A DNA stretch of 64,000 nucleotides from Caulobacter sp. 32-67-35 (GCA_002280875.1 NCEV01000009.1:62001-126000); one strand, 5' to 3'. Shown: positions 1-9,142, counted from the stretch's first letter. Made by a program: numbers and translations. The notes: a model not told the origin generated them from the letters alone.

Positions 1-2
1 TC

Positions 3-761
3 AGCATCGAGGGCGGCGACACGCTCAATCGCGGCGGCGGCCAGATGGCCGGCAGCCCGCATATCGTGGGCTATCAGGCGGCGGGCGAGATCATCGAGGT
101 CGGGGCGGACGTCACCCACCTGAAGGTCGGCCAAAAGGTCGTCACCGTGAACGCCTTCGGCTCGCACGCCGAGCTACGCAGCGTACCGGCCCGTAATGCA
201 TGGCCGATCCCGGACGGCTTCGACATCCTCAAGGCCTCGGCCATCCCGGTGCCGTTCGGCACGGCGCATGAGTGCCTGTTCGGCCACGGCCAATTGAAGT
301 CCGGCGAGACCGTGCTGATCCAGGCCGGGGCCAGCGCCCTCGGCATCGCCGCCATCCAGCTGGCCAGGCGGGCAGGGGCCACCGTGCTGGCCACCGCCTC
401 CAGCGACGAGCGGCTGGAGCGCCTGAAGGTGTTCGGTCTCGATCACGGGATCAATTACGGCCGCGAGGGCTCTCTGGGCTATCGTGGCCGCGTCTCGCTG
501 GTCGGCAATGCCGGGCGCGAGCCGATGATGGTCGATGTCTCGTCGCTGATGGGCGGCAACCGGCGGCTGTCGGGCGTGTTCCTGGGCGCCGAGATCATGA
601 CCGACCGGGTGCATGACCTGATCCAGACCCTGATCGAGGAAGCCGCGCGCGGCGAGCTGACCGTGCTCATCGACCGGACCTTCCCGCTGTCGGAAGCCGC
701 CGCCGCCCACGCCTATATCGAAAGCCGCCAGGCCGTTGGCCGCGTGCTGCTGATCCCATGA
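3..761 (+). CDS. Zinc-type alcohol dehydrogenase/quinone oxidoreductase (MDR family), 5' truncated
   Basis: The reading frame is already open at the window edge, so the N-terminus lies outside. An NAD(P)H-dependent oxidoreductase of the medium-chain family is indicated by the GroES-like end (IVGYQAAGEIIEVG), the conserved LIQAGASALGIAAIQLARRA nucleotide-binding segment and the C-terminal AHAYIESRQAVGRVLLIP. No zinc ligands are visible, which fits the quinone-reductase branch. After HGINY (about nt 459) the protein jumps almost directly to LGYRGRVSLVG; family members carry roughly 30 more residues there, including the GxGVDxVxDxVGG strand-turn, so an in-frame internal deletion is inferred. The stop overlaps the next start (ATGA), indicating one operon with the nitronate monooxygenase. 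The substrate cannot be told. Confidence 0.8.
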   Translation, partial: SIEGGDTLNRGGGQMAGSPHIVGYQAAGEIIEVGADVTHLKVGQKVVTVNAFGSHAELRSVPARNAWPIPDGFDILKASAIPVPFGTAHECLFGHGQLKSGETVLIQAGASALGIAAIQLARRAGATVLATASSDERLERLKVFGLDHGINYGREGSLGYRGRVSLVGNAGREPMMVDVSSLMGGNRRLSGVFLGAEIMTDRVHDLIQTLIEEAARGELTVLIDRTFPLSEAAAAHAYIESRQAVGRVLLIP

Positions 762-1705
762 GCGAGATGATCATGAACCGCGTTCTGGCCCATACGGGCG
801 CCAAGTACCCCATCGTCCAGGCCCCGATGGGCTGGATCGCCCGCTATCCGCTGGCCTCGGCGGTGTCGCGGGCCGGCGGTCTGGGCATCATCGAGACCTC
901 GTCGGGCGAGACCGAAAACTGCAAGGCCGAGATCCGCAAGATGGCGGAGACGGGCCTGCCGTTCGGCGTGAACCTGCCGATCCTGTTCCTGCGCGACGAC
1001 TCCATGCTGAAGTTCGTCTGCGAGAGCGGGGTCAAGTTCGTCACCACCTCGGCCGGCAGCCCGGCCAAGTTCATCGGTCCGCTGAAGGACGCCGGCATCG
1101 TGGTCTATCACGCCGTGCCCACCGTCGATGCGGCGGTCAAATGCGCCGAGGCCGGCATCGACGGCCTGGTGGTGGAGGGCGCCGAGGGTGGCGGCTTCAA
1201 GAACCCGGAAGAGGTCTCGACGCTTGTCCTGCTGCAGGCCATCCGCGCCCGGGTCGACGTACCGCTGATCGCGGCCGGCGGTATCTGCGACGGGCGCGGC
1301 ATGGCCGCCGCCTTCGCCCTGGGGGCCGAGGCGATCCAGATGGGCACCCGCTTCGTCAGCTCGGTCGAGAGCCCGGTGCACGACAACTACAAGGCCGCGA
1401 TCACAGGCGGCAAGGAAACCGGCACCTGGATCCTCAACAAGAAGGCCAGCCCCTGCATCCGCGCCCTGAAGTCCGAGCGCACCAAGGCCATCTATGATGA
1501 GGGCCTGATGCCGCCCGACGCTCTGAAGGGCATCCTCGGCGTCTATTTCGGCGGTGACATGGAGGCGGCTCCGGCCCTGGCCGGCCAGACCGTCGGTCTG
1601 ATCGACGAGGTCAAGACGGCCCAGCAGATCATCGACGAGACCGTCGCCCAGTTCCACGACATCACCGGGCGCCTAGGCGCCCTGGCCGCCACGCGCGGCT
1701 TCTAA
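758..1705 (+). CDS. Nitronate monooxygenase (2-nitropropane dioxygenase family)
   Basis: This 315-residue protein is an FMN-dependent TIM-barrel enzyme of the nitronate monooxygenase family, which oxidises alkyl nitronates or acts as an enoyl-reductase-like flavoprotein. Seen directly are the N-terminal PIVQAPMGWIA strand, the internal VVEGAEGGGF segment and the phosphate-binding AAGGICDGRGMAAAFALGA followed by IQMGTRF. The length is normal and no segment is missing, unlike both neighbours. The start overlaps the upstream dehydrogenase stop by four bases, and a second in-frame ATG lies five codons further in. With the flanking dehydrogenase and SDR it forms a small catabolic operon whose substrate is unknown. 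Confidence 0.85.
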   Translation: MSEMIMNRVLAHTGAKYPIVQAPMGWIARYPLASAVSRAGGLGIIETSSGETENCKAEIRKMAETGLPFGVNLPILFLRDDSMLKFVCESGVKFVTTSAGSPAKFIGPLKDAGIVVYHAVPTVDAAVKCAEAGIDGLVVEGAEGGGFKNPEEVSTLVLLQAIRARVDVPLIAAGGICDGRGMAAAFALGAEAIQMGTRFVSSVESPVHDNYKAAITGGKETGTWILNKKASPCIRALKSERTKAIYDEGLMPPDALKGILGVYFGGDMEAAPALAGQTVGLIDEVKTAQQIIDETVAQFHDITGRLGALAATRGF

Positions 1706-1717
1706 AGGATCAAGACC

Positions 1718-2385
1718 ATGCAAAATCTGTTTTCGCTCGAAGGTCGCGTCGCGGTCGTCACCGGCGGCTCGCGCGGTATCGGCGCCATGATCGCCAAGGG
1801 CTTCCTCACCTATGGCGCCAAGCGCGTCTACATCACCGCCCGCAAGGCCGGCGCCTGCGACGCAGCCGCTGAAGAGCTGTCGCAATATGGCGAATGCGTC
1901 TCGCTGCCGGGCGACATCTCGACCATGGAGGGCATTGAGGGCCTTGCCTCGCGGATCAAGGAACGTGAATGAAGACCCCGTTCTTCCTGACCCAGGCCCT
2001 GATTGCGCCGCTGCGCGCGGCGGCCCAGGATCGCGTCGCCAAGGTGATCAACATCTGTTCGATCGACGGCCAGTCGGTGACCAGAGACGAGACCTATCCC
2101 TATGGCGCGTCCAAGGCCGGCCTGCTGCACATGACCAAGCGGATGGCCCTGCGACTGGCGGCCGACAATATCGCGGTCAGCGCCATCGCGCCCGGCGCCT
2201 TCGCCTCGGACATGAACAAGGTGGCCCGCGACCATGCCGACGCGGTGGCCAAGGCCATTCCCGCCGGCCGTATCGGCTCGGAAGAAGACATGGCCGGCGC
2301 GGCTATCTATCTGGCCTCGCGCGCCGGAGACTATGTCATGGGCGGCGCCGTCACCGTGGACGGCGGGGTCAGTTTCGCGCGGTAG
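1718..2385 (+). pseudogene. SDR family oxidoreductase broken by an internal deletion and frameshift
   Basis: Two consecutive reading frames together make a short-chain dehydrogenase. The first (1718-1972) carries the cofactor motif TGGSRGIG and ends at KERE. The second (1969-2385, another frame) starts MKTPFFLTQAL and carries the YGASK catalytic pair, the SAIAPGAF segment and the C-terminal TVDGGVSF. The middle that normally holds the NNAG motif and helix alpha-E, roughly 35 residues, is absent at the junction near nt 1965-1970. Both halves would be non-functional alone. It lies 12 bases after the nitronate monooxygenase and is probably the third gene of that operon. Whether the lesion is real or an assembly error cannot be decided here. 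Confidence 0.85.
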
Positions 2386-2387
2386 CG

Positions 2388-3230
2388 CTATAGGTCCTGC
2401 AGGATGGCGGGCTGGGCGTCGCTCATGTCCAGCTCGCCGTCGTCGGCCTCGCGTGGGGTGGCCAGGGCGCGGGGCGTACGAGCGCCGCGCTCACGGGCTG
2501 ACATCAGGGCCCAGCCGCCGGGCTTGAGGATTTCCAGCGGCGAAAAGCGGGCCTTGTAGGCCATCTTCTCGCTGCCTGGCACCCAATAGCCCAGATAGAC
2601 ATAGGGCAGGCCGGTCTGCTGAGCCTGAACCATATGGTCCAGGATGATGAACGAGCCCAGGCTGCGCTTCACCAGACTAGGGTCATAGAAGCTGTAGACC
2701 AGCGACAGGCCGTCAGCGAGCACGTCGACCAGCACGCAGGCGATCAGGTCGCCGGGGCCGCGATCCTGTGAGCGGCTGCGATATTCGATCAGATGGGTGC
2801 GGACCGCCGTGTCCTCGACCATGGCCACATAGTCGGGCCAGGTCATTTCGGCCATGCCGCCGTCGGCGTGACGGGTCAGCAGATAGCGGCGCAGTAACTC
2901 GAACTGCTCGAGCGTGGCCTCGGACTCGACCAGGTGCCGCTCCAGGTCACCATTACGGGACAGCACCTTGCGTTCAGAGCGCGAAAAGATGTAGTCGCCC
3001 GCCGGCGCGCGGGCCGACTGGCAGGCGCGGCAGGTTTCGCAGGCGGGCCGATAGGCGATGTTCTGGGAGCGACGGAACCCGACCTGGGTCAGGCTGTCAT
3101 TGACCGTGGGACCGTCGGACAATGGAAGATGAGCAAAGACCTTTCGCTCCTCCCGGCCCGGCAAATAGGGGCAAGGGGTCGGCGCCGTGAGGAAGAACCG
3201 AAGCTGTCGCGTCGGAAAATGCTGCGTCAC
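2388..3230 (-). CDS. bpt: Aspartate/glutamate leucyltransferase
   Basis: Bpt transfers leucine from leucyl-tRNA to proteins with N-terminal Asp or Glu, marking them for ClpS/ClpAP degradation in the bacterial N-end rule pathway in the cytosol. The 280-residue protein has the family cysteines (C20 and PACETCRAC at residues 62-70), the NDSLTQVGFRRSQNIAYRP block and the C-terminal YVYLGYWVPGSEKMAYK acyl-transfer domain. Length and motifs fit Bpt rather than eukaryotic-type arginyltransferase. It converges on the broken SDR with a two-base gap and lies about 100 bases downstream of motB on the same strand. Confidence 0.93.
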   Translation of the reverse strand: MTQHFPTRQLRFFLTAPTPCPYLPGREERKVFAHLPLSDGPTVNDSLTQVGFRRSQNIAYRPACETCRACQSARAPAGDYIFSRSERKVLSRNGDLERHLVESEATLEQFELLRRYLLTRHADGGMAEMTWPDYVAMVEDTAVRTHLIEYRSRSQDRGPGDLIACVLVDVLADGLSLVYSFYDPSLVKRSLGSFIILDHMVQAQQTGLPYVYLGYWVPGSEKMAYKARFSPLEILKPGGWALMSARERGARTPRALATPREADDGELDMSDAQPAILQDL

Positions 3231-3331
3231 GGAAGCGCCCGTCCCCTTCTTATCGGCCTCTCGCCATCACGTGATTAGGCGGCATGCCGGTCATTTGCGC
3301 AAGCGGCGCTGAAGCCTGGCGCGGCATACGG

Positions 3332-4231
3332 TCACAGACCGTCGGGCAAGACCGGCTTTTCACGCAGCAGAACGATCGAGATCCGTCGGTTACCCGCCAG
3401 AGTGGGGTCGTCGGCATAGAGTGGCTCGGAATTGGCCTTGCCCGAAACCTGATAGATGCGGTCGTCATTGACGCCTGCATTGCGCAGCACCAGGCGCGCG
3501 GCGTCGGCTCGCGTGGCCGACAGCGCCCAGTCACTGTCGCTCTTGCGACCCAGGGCGTTGGCGCTGGTGTGACCCGAGACGGTAACCCGGTTTGGCAGTT
3601 GGTTGATGATCTTGGCCACCGCGCGCAACAGGATCTTGGCGCGATCATTGGGCTCCTTCGAGTTCTCCTTGAACATCGAACGGCCTTCCTGATCGATCAG
3701 CTGAATCCGGAGCCCCTCCGGGGTCTGGTCGATCATGATCTGTTTGGAAAGCTCGGCCAACTCCGGCATTTCCTGTAGCGACTGGCGAAGGGACTGGGCC
3801 GCCGAGGCGAAGCTGTCCTGCTGCTTCTTGGCCATGGCGTCTTGCAGCGCCTCTTCGCTGGCTGAGTCGAGGCTAGCAGTCGTTGAGCTCTGGCCTTCCT
3901 TGTCGGTCTGTTCGGGGGCCTCGGGCGCCATCTGCTGGATCACCGACAGCTTGCCGTCGGCCTTGGCCCCGTCGTCGCCCAGAGAGGTGCCGCCCAGGAT
4001 GCCGCCCGAACCGCTGGTCGTCGACGAGATGCTGGCGGGCGCGAAATAGTCCGCAATGCCCTGCTTTTGCTCGGGGCTGGTGGAATTCAGCAGCCACATC
4101 AGCAGGAAGAAGGCCATCATCGCGGTCACGAAGTCGGCATAGGCGACTTTCCACGCGCCGCCATGGTGGCCGCCGCCGACCACCTTCTTGACCTTCTTGA
4201 TGATGATCGGCTGTTCGCCGCTGACGGCCAT
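3332..4231 (-). CDS. motB: Flagellar motor stator protein MotB
   Basis: MotB forms the proton-conducting stator with MotA and anchors it to peptidoglycan. The 299-residue protein has a short basic cytoplasmic N-terminus, one membrane helix at about residues 30-48 containing the proton-carrying aspartate D33 (AYADFVTAMMAFF), a Ser/Thr/Gly-rich periplasmic linker, and a C-terminal OmpA-like domain with VTVSGHTSANALG and the terminal NRRISIVLL. motA is not in the window, so the two are transcribed separately here. A palindrome sits immediately upstream of the start. The gene is intact. Confidence 0.95.
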   Translation of the reverse strand: MAVSGEQPIIIKKVKKVVGGGHHGGAWKVAYADFVTAMMAFFLLMWLLNSTSPEQKQGIADYFAPASISSTTSGSGGILGGTSLGDDGAKADGKLSVIQQMAPEAPEQTDKEGQSSTTASLDSASEEALQDAMAKKQQDSFASAAQSLRQSLQEMPELAELSKQIMIDQTPEGLRIQLIDQEGRSMFKENSKEPNDRAKILLRAVAKIINQLPNRVTVSGHTSANALGRKSDSDWALSATRADAARLVLRNAGVNDDRIYQVSGKANSEPLYADDPTLAGNRRISIVLLREKPVLPDGL

Positions 4232-4236
4232 CGTGC

Positions 4237-4250
4237 TTAAGCCTGCTTAA
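4237..4250. promoter_or_regulatory. Palindrome TTAAGC-CT-GCTTAA just upstream of motB
   Basis: Six-base perfect arms with a two-base spacer lie five bases before the motB start codon. The TTAA half-sites recall the CtrA box (TTAA-N7-TTAA) that controls many Caulobacter flagellar genes, but the spacing here is six, so a CtrA role is only a guess. Confidence 0.35.
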
Positions 4251-4345
4251 CCCTGTTCGCTGGAAGTTGCCCTGCGGACGTTAAGATGGGGTTGCGAAGT
4301 GGGCGCGGGCGGGCGAAATCGCTGGCTCCTTGAGGAGTTGGCGAC

Positions 4346-5200
4346 ATGAAGACGGCGTTTATCGGCCTGGGCGTGATGGGCTACCCGATGGCGGGCCACC
4401 TGAAGGCCGCTGGTCACGAGGTTTCCGTCTTCAATCGCAGCCCAGACAAAGCGCAGCGCTGGGCGGCGCAGCACGGCGGCGCAGCCTTCGAGACGATTGA
4501 AGAAGCTGTCGCGGGCTGCGAGCTGGTCGCTCTGTGCGTCGGCAATGACGACGACGTGCGCGGCGTTGTGGCGCGGGCGCTTCCGGCGATGACCAAGGGG
4601 GCGGTGATCGTCGACCACACCACGACCTCGGCCGTGGTGGCGCGTGAAATGGCGGGTCTGGCCGCCGAGCAGGGCTGTTTCTTTATCGATGCGCCGGTCT
4701 CGGGCGGTCAGGCTGGCGCCGAGACTGGTCAGCTGACCATCATGGCTGGTGGCGACGCCGAGGCCTATGCCCGGATAGAACTGACCATTTCCGCCTACGC
4801 CAAGGCCGTGCGGCGTATGGGCGAGGTGGGCACTGGCCAGCTGACCAAGATGTGCAATCAGATCGCGATTGCCGGCGTTGTCCAGGGCGTGGCCGAAGCC
4901 CTGCATTTCGCCAAGCAGGCGGGCCTGCCTACTGATGATGTCCTGGCCGCGATCTCCAAGGGCAGCGCCCAGTCATGGCAGATGGAGAACCGCTGGCCCA
5001 CCATGGCGCGCGGCGAGTTCGAGTTCGGCTTTGCGGTTGACTGGATGCGCAAGGACCTGGGCATCGCCCTGGCCGAGGCCCGCCGCAATGGCGCCAAGCT
5101 GGAAAGCACCGCCCTGATCGACCAGTTCTATGCCGAGGTGCAGGCCATGGGCGGCCATCGCTGGGATACGTCCAGCCTCGTGGCGCGGTTGGAGAAGTAG
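4346..5200 (+). CDS. NAD(P)-dependent beta-hydroxyacid dehydrogenase (3-hydroxyisobutyrate dehydrogenase family)
   Basis: This 284-residue enzyme oxidises a beta-hydroxyacid such as 3-hydroxyisobutyrate or tartronate semialdehyde-related substrates. Visible are the Rossmann motif GLGVMG (residues 7-12), the substrate-binding segment DAPVSGGQAGAETGQL (about 115-130) and the catalytic lysine K168 in TKMCNQIAIAG. The length and all motifs are normal. It stands alone, between the divergent motB and a convergent hydrolase gene. Valine catabolism genes occur about 9 kb downstream, but sequence alone does not show that this is their 3-hydroxyisobutyrate dehydrogenase. Confidence 0.85.
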   Translation: MKTAFIGLGVMGYPMAGHLKAAGHEVSVFNRSPDKAQRWAAQHGGAAFETIEEAVAGCELVALCVGNDDDVRGVVARALPAMTKGAVIVDHTTTSAVVAREMAGLAAEQGCFFIDAPVSGGQAGAETGQLTIMAGGDAEAYARIELTISAYAKAVRRMGEVGTGQLTKMCNQIAIAGVVQGVAEALHFAKQAGLPTDDVLAAISKGSAQSWQMENRWPTMARGEFEFGFAVDWMRKDLGIALAEARRNGAKLESTALIDQFYAEVQAMGGHRWDTSSLVARLEK

Positions 5201-5213
5201 CCGGCGCTGCCGA

Positions 5214-6062
5214 CTACTCTGCGGCCATCGCCGGCGTGAACTGGTCGCGCAGGCTGGTCAGCCGCTCGCGGTTGTCGTGGTCCCACGGGTGGAAGCTGGG
5301 GCGATACCAGGCCCAGTATTCATTGGCGCAGCGACGGAACAGGCCGGGCGTTCCGAACAGGAACCACAGCACCCTGGCGCGAGCGACGCCCGGCTTCATG
5401 CCGTCGGCGACCAGCAGGCTGGTGGCGTAGCGGGTGATGTTGCGGGTGAACATGATACTGATCAGGATCATCACCCGCACGCGCAGCTTGTAGCGGCGCG
5501 CCGGCGTCCAGTCCTTGGTGACTTCCTGGAACACGTCGAAGGCCACGGCCTTGTGCTCGGTCTCTTCCAGGGCGTGCCATTGCCACAGGCGCTTCATCTC
5601 GGGATCGGTGTTCTCGAACAGGTCGTCCTCGCGCATGAACGAGTCGGCCATCATCGACGTAAAGTGTTCCAGTGCGATGGTTGCGCCCAGCATGGCCATC
5701 GGGCCCCTGCCGCGCACCATCGCGGTGCGCTCGCGGACCTGGGCCTCGATGGCGGCGACCGGATAGCGGTTACGGTCCAGGCCGCCGTTCATCGCCACAT
5801 GCTCGCGCGAATGGATGGCTTCCTGGGTGATGAAGGCCTTGGCGTCGTCCAGCAGCTTGCCCGACAGCTTGGGGCGGTAGTGGCGCACTGCGTCCATGAA
5901 CAGCCGCTCGCCGTCAGGGAAGGTCAGCGACAGGGCGTTGAACACGGCCGTGCCCACCACGTCGCCGCCCAGCCATGCGCCCTTGCCGGCGGCCTGGGTG
6001 TCGAAATGCAGGTCGCGCGGGGTGACTGTGACGTCTTCAGGTGTGGTGCGCGGCGTGGCCAT
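5214..6062 (-). CDS. Metal-dependent hydrolase-like protein (PF10118 type, ferritin-like)
   Basis: The predicted protein of about 282 residues resembles the family annotated as predicted metal-dependent hydrolase (PF10118). It is helical and rich in Glu/His pairs of the diiron type, for example QEAIHSREH and HALEETEHKAVAFD, with a hydrophobic stretch VRVMILISIMF. The biochemical reaction is not established. An upstream in-frame ATG at 6140 exists, but the methionine at 6062 (MATPRTTPED) leaves room for a promoter and keeps the divergent TetR gene free. The TetR-type regulator 71 bases away on the other strand is likely its repressor. Confidence 0.7.
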   Translation of the reverse strand: MATPRTTPEDVTVTPRDLHFDTQAAGKGAWLGGDVVGTAVFNALSLTFPDGERLFMDAVRHYRPKLSGKLLDDAKAFITQEAIHSREHVAMNGGLDRNRYPVAAIEAQVRERTAMVRGRGPMAMLGATIALEHFTSMMADSFMREDDLFENTDPEMKRLWQWHALEETEHKAVAFDVFQEVTKDWTPARRYKLRVRVMILISIMFTRNITRYATSLLVADGMKPGVARARVLWFLFGTPGLFRRCANEYWAWYRPSFHPWDHDNRERLTSLRDQFTPAMAAE

Positions 6063-6133
6063 GGTGTTCGATCCTGCCTCGGGATAGGGCTTGTCACTGT
6101 GGACTTGGTTGCAGTTTGGCCTTACCGACAAAA

Positions 6134-6751
6134 ATGTCAATAGAACATTCCGACTGCCGTACCCGGCATCGCCGTTCGCCTGAGGCGTCCCGCGACAACA
6201 TCCTGGCGGCCGCCGAGGCGATCCTGCTGGCCTCAGGTCCCCAGGACCTCAAGCTGGTCGAGGTGGCCAAGGCCGCCGGTGTGGCTAACGCCACGGTGCT
6301 GCACCACTTTGGCTCCATCGACGGCGTACAGACCGCCTTGATGGAGAGGATGATCCGGCAACTCGTTGACGATGTGCTGGCCATCACCGTCACCGGAGGT
6401 CAGGGTATGGCCTTCGCTGAAGACGGCATGAGAGCGCTGTTCGACGCGTTTGAGTCGCGCGGCGCGGCGCGGCTGGCCGCCTGGCTGACCCTGACCGGCG
6501 AAGCGACCCGCATGACGAGCGTGCGCGGTGCAGTTGAGGAAGTGATCAACGCGCGGATCAGCCAGGTCAAAGGCGTCTCGGTCGAGGTGATGGGCGACTT
6601 CATCCTGGGCTGCGTGACTTATGCCCTGGGGGTCGGCCTGTTCGGCGCGCCGCTGGGCGAGCTGATGGGCAAGCCGCCCGGCCGCGCCCGCGAGGTGGCG
6701 CTGGGCATCCTGCAGGCGCGGCTGGACGCGGCTGTGGGCGGCGCCGCCTAG
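6134..6751 (+). CDS. TetR/AcrR family transcriptional regulator
   Basis: This one-domain repressor of about 205 residues has an N-terminal helix-turn-helix (ILAAAEAILLASGPQDLKLV, then VAKAAGVANATVLHHFGS) and a variable ligand-binding C-terminus. It is divergent from the PF10118 hydrolase gene, the usual arrangement for a TetR controlling its neighbour. I chose the ATG at 6134 because the longer frame from 6041 adds a Cys/Trp-rich stretch that overlaps the hydrolase start. A GACA-AAAA-TGTC inverted repeat overlaps the start codon (6127-6138) and might be an operator. The stop overlaps the convergent Nudix gene stop. Confidence 0.85.
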   Translation: MSIEHSDCRTRHRRSPEASRDNILAAAEAILLASGPQDLKLVEVAKAAGVANATVLHHFGSIDGVQTALMERMIRQLVDDVLAITVTGGQGMAFAEDGMRALFDAFESRGAARLAAWLTLTGEATRMTSVRGAVEEVINARISQVKGVSVEVMGDFILGCVTYALGVGLFGAPLGELMGKPPGRAREVALGILQARLDAAVGGAA

Positions 6752-7131
6752 AGGGCCGCCAGAACTACGCGCATCAGCGGCGCCAAGCGGATATCGCCCG
6801 GCGCGGCGATGTCGATCCAGACCATTTCCTCGATCTCCGCGCGGACAGCGACCTCGCCCTCGACCTTGGCGAGGTAGGTCGCCGCGCGCACGGTGTGTCC
6901 CGGCTCATTGGCGGCCGGAGCCTCGAACCGGCCCAACAGCTTGGCCTCGACCAGCCGGCAGCCCAGTTCCTCATCGAGTTCGCGGGCGAGGGCGGTGACG
7001 TCGTCCTCGCCCGGTTCGCGCTTGCCGCCAGGCTTCATGAAGATCGCCGTGCCGCGCTTGCGGACCACCAGCATCCGGCCGGCGTCGTCGCGGATGACGG
7101 CGGTGACGATGTTGATGGTCGGCTGGGTCAT
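6748..7131 (-). CDS. NUDIX hydrolase
   Basis: The 127-residue protein is a single Nudix domain that hydrolyses a nucleoside diphosphate linked to another moiety. The Nudix box GX5EX7REUXEEXGU is complete, starting at GKREPGE and ending RELDEELGC. Substrate specificity cannot be predicted. A conserved lead-in (RMLVVRKRGTAIFMKPGG) precedes the box. The gene is 32 bases downstream of the serine hydrolase gene's stop side and may be unrelated to it. Confidence 0.9.
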   Translation of the reverse strand: MTQPTINIVTAVIRDDAGRMLVVRKRGTAIFMKPGGKREPGEDDVTALARELDEELGCRLVEAKLLGRFEAPAANEPGHTVRAATYLAKVEGEVAVRAEIEEMVWIDIAAPGDIRLAPLMRVVLAAL

Positions 7132-7163
7132 GGACCCAGCCTTAGCAGGCGGAAGGATTCGCC

Positions 7164-8246
7164 TCAGCCGCCGATCGCCGCCAGCACGTGCTCAACCAGC
7201 AGCTTGTCCGAGATCCCGTGCGAATTGCGGACGTTGTAGTTGGTGGTGGTGATCACCACCACCAGGTCGAGGTCGGGGATCACGATCACCTTGTTGCCGC
7301 CGCTGCCGTTCATCAGCCAGGCCTTGTGGCCGGCAAAGGTCTGCAGCCACCACAGATAGCCATAGTCGGTTCCGGTGCGCGCCTCGGCGTGCGGGGTGAC
7401 GGACGCCTTCACCCAGGCTTCGGGCAGGATTTGCTGGCCGTTCCAGCGCCCGCCATTGGCGTAGAGCTGGCCCAGTTTCAGCAGGTCTCGGCTGGTCAGG
7501 CTCAGGCCGCCGCCGCCCTGGGCCAGGCCCGTGGGCGAGAACTGCCATTGCGGCTTCTCGATGCCCAGCGGGCCAAACAGCGCCTCGTCGGCAAAGGCGG
7601 GTAGCGGCGTCCTCACGGCGCTCTGAACGACGGCGCCCAGTGTGGTGACGCCGGCGGTGCAATAGCTGAAGCTGCGGCCATAGGGGGCGTCGGCGGGCTT
7701 TGGCATCCAGGCCGGAAAGCCGCGGATCGGCAGGTCGAGGTAGAATTTTGGCCAGTCCTCGATCAGGTACATCCGCTCCTCGTTGCCGCGCGAGAACTGG
7801 TTCTCGTCGTCGCATTCGAGCAGGGAGCTCATGGTCAGCAGATCCTCGACCGTGATCTTCGCCTTACGCGGATCGGGGTTCTCGAGCGGCAGCCGGTCTT
7901 TCAGATAGGGCAGGATGGGGGCGGTCACGCCGGGTATCTTGCCGCGGGCGATGGCGGCCCCCGCCAGCATGCCGGTCACCGTCTTGGTGGCCGAGCGTGT
8001 GTTGCGACGGGCCTCGGCGCCGGCCTCATCGTAGTAGCCCTCGAAGGCCAGCTTGCCGTGGCGGGCGATCAGGACACTGGTGATCTGCTGGAAATCGCCT
8101 TTCTTGATCGCGGCCGACATGGCCTCCAGCCTGTCGGCGGAAAGCCCCTCGGCGGCCGGCGTGGCGGCCGGCCAGTCCTTGTCGGCGGCGAGGGCGGGAA
8201 GGGGCGCGGCCAGCAAAAGGGCGGCGGCGATCAACAAGGGCTTCAA
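7164..8246 (-). CDS. Secreted serine hydrolase, class C beta-lactamase family
   Basis: This protein of about 360 residues is a periplasmic serine hydrolase or penicillin-binding-protein-like enzyme. The active serine motif SxxK is SATK, within [11 protein letters not shown]. The second motif reads YCTAG where YxN is usual, and the third region is MNGSGGNK. I place the start at a TTG (8246) because an AGGAG ribosome site lies eight bases before it and because this gives a clean signal peptide ([19 protein letters not shown], cleavage before ADKDW). The longer ATG-started frame would overlap the AraC gene and spoil the signal peptide. The altered YxN motif means the catalytic details may differ. 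Confidence 0.82.
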   Translation of the reverse strand: MKPLLIAAALLLAAPLPALAADKDWPAATPAAEGLSADRLEAMSAAIKKGDFQQITSVLIARHGKLAFEGYYDEAGAEARRNTRSATKTVTGMLAGAAIARGKIPGVTAPILPYLKDRLPLENPDPRKAKITVEDLLTMSSLLECDDENQFSRGNEERMYLIEDWPKFYLDLPIRGFPAWMPKPADAPYGRSFSYCTAGVTTLGAVVQSAVRTPLPAFADEALFGPLGIEKPQWQFSPTGLAQGGGGLSLTSRDLLKLGQLYANGGRWNGQQILPEAWVKASVTPHAEARTGTDYGYLWWLQTFAGHKAWLMNGSGGNKVIVIPDLDLVVVITTTNYNVRNSHGISDKLLVEHVLAAIGG

Positions 8247-8275
8247 GACGGTTACTCCTACGCTTGAGCTTCCGG

Positions 8276-9142
8276 TTAGCGCGCTTCGTGCGCCTCGTCT
8301 TGGACAGCTGAAACATCCGGACGGCGACGGCCGCACAGCCGCGCGAACTCGCCGGGCGTCAGGCCATAGGCGGCACGGAACTGGCGGTTCAGGTGGCTCT
8401 GGTCGCAGAAGCCGGCCTGAAGGGCGATCTCGCTGATGCCCATGCGGCCGTGCATCAGCAGGTCGGCGGCCCGCTCCAGCCGGCGGGCCCGCAGCCGCTC
8501 GCCCGGGGCGGCGCCGATCCAGCGCTGATAGCCCCGCGCCAGATGCACGCGGTGGACGCCGGCGGCGCGGGCGATATCGGCGATGCTGATCGGCTGGTCG
8601 AAGCCGTCAGCCAGATAGGTCTCGGCGGTGTCCAGCCAGGCGGGACGCTTCTGGCTTTCGCGCTGCATCGGGGCCATGGCCTCGGCGGCCAACGCCAGGG
8701 CGTGGGTTTCCAGATCGATCTGTTCGACATCCCGGGACAGGGCTGCGCGGGTCAGGCGCAGGGCGGCGCCGACCGCCCGGGGCGATCGCAGGCGCAGGGC
8801 GTCGACAGCCGCCCCCGACTGGCTGGTCAGGTCGCGCCACGCGTCAGCTTCAACGCTGACCGCCATGAACCAGCCGTCCACGCCCTCGAAGCGGTCGCGA
8901 TGGACGACGCCGGGTGGGTTGAAGACCAGCACCGGGCCTTCCGCCTCGTCGCCGTGGGCGGTGGTGACATAGCGGCCGCGCGTGGCCAGCACGAAATGGG
9001 CGTCGTCGTGACTGTGCTCGGCCACCTCTTCGGGCGGCGTTGTGGCGGCCAGATGGGCGACGCGGGCGTCGGCCAGATGGTGCTCCACCGCGACCGCGCC
9101 GTAGAACCGGCCCGGGCGGAAGGCGCTTCCGGGGTGGGTCAC
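8276..9142 (-). CDS. AraC family transcriptional regulator
   Basis: The 288-residue regulator has an N-terminal cupin-like sensing domain ([21 protein letters not shown] is trimmed to [10 protein letters not shown] here as the key segment) and a C-terminal double helix-turn-helix ([20 protein letters not shown], then [20 protein letters not shown]). The GTG start overlaps the hemB stop by one base, so it is probably co-transcribed with hemB. The serine hydrolase gene follows 29 bases later on the same strand and is a plausible target. The effector is unknown. Confidence 0.88.
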   Translation of the reverse strand: MTHPGSAFRPGRFYGAVAVEHHLADARVAHLAATTPPEEVAEHSHDDAHFVLATRGRYVTTAHGDEAEGPVLVFNPPGVVHRDRFEGVDGWFMAVSVEADAWRDLTSQSGAAVDALRLRSPRAVGAALRLTRAALSRDVEQIDLETHALALAAEAMAPMQRESQKRPAWLDTAETYLADGFDQPISIADIARAAGVHRVHLARGYQRWIGAAPGERLRARRLERAADLLMHGRMGISEIALQAGFCDQSHLNRQFRAAYGLTPGEFARLCGRRRPDVSAVQDEAHEAR

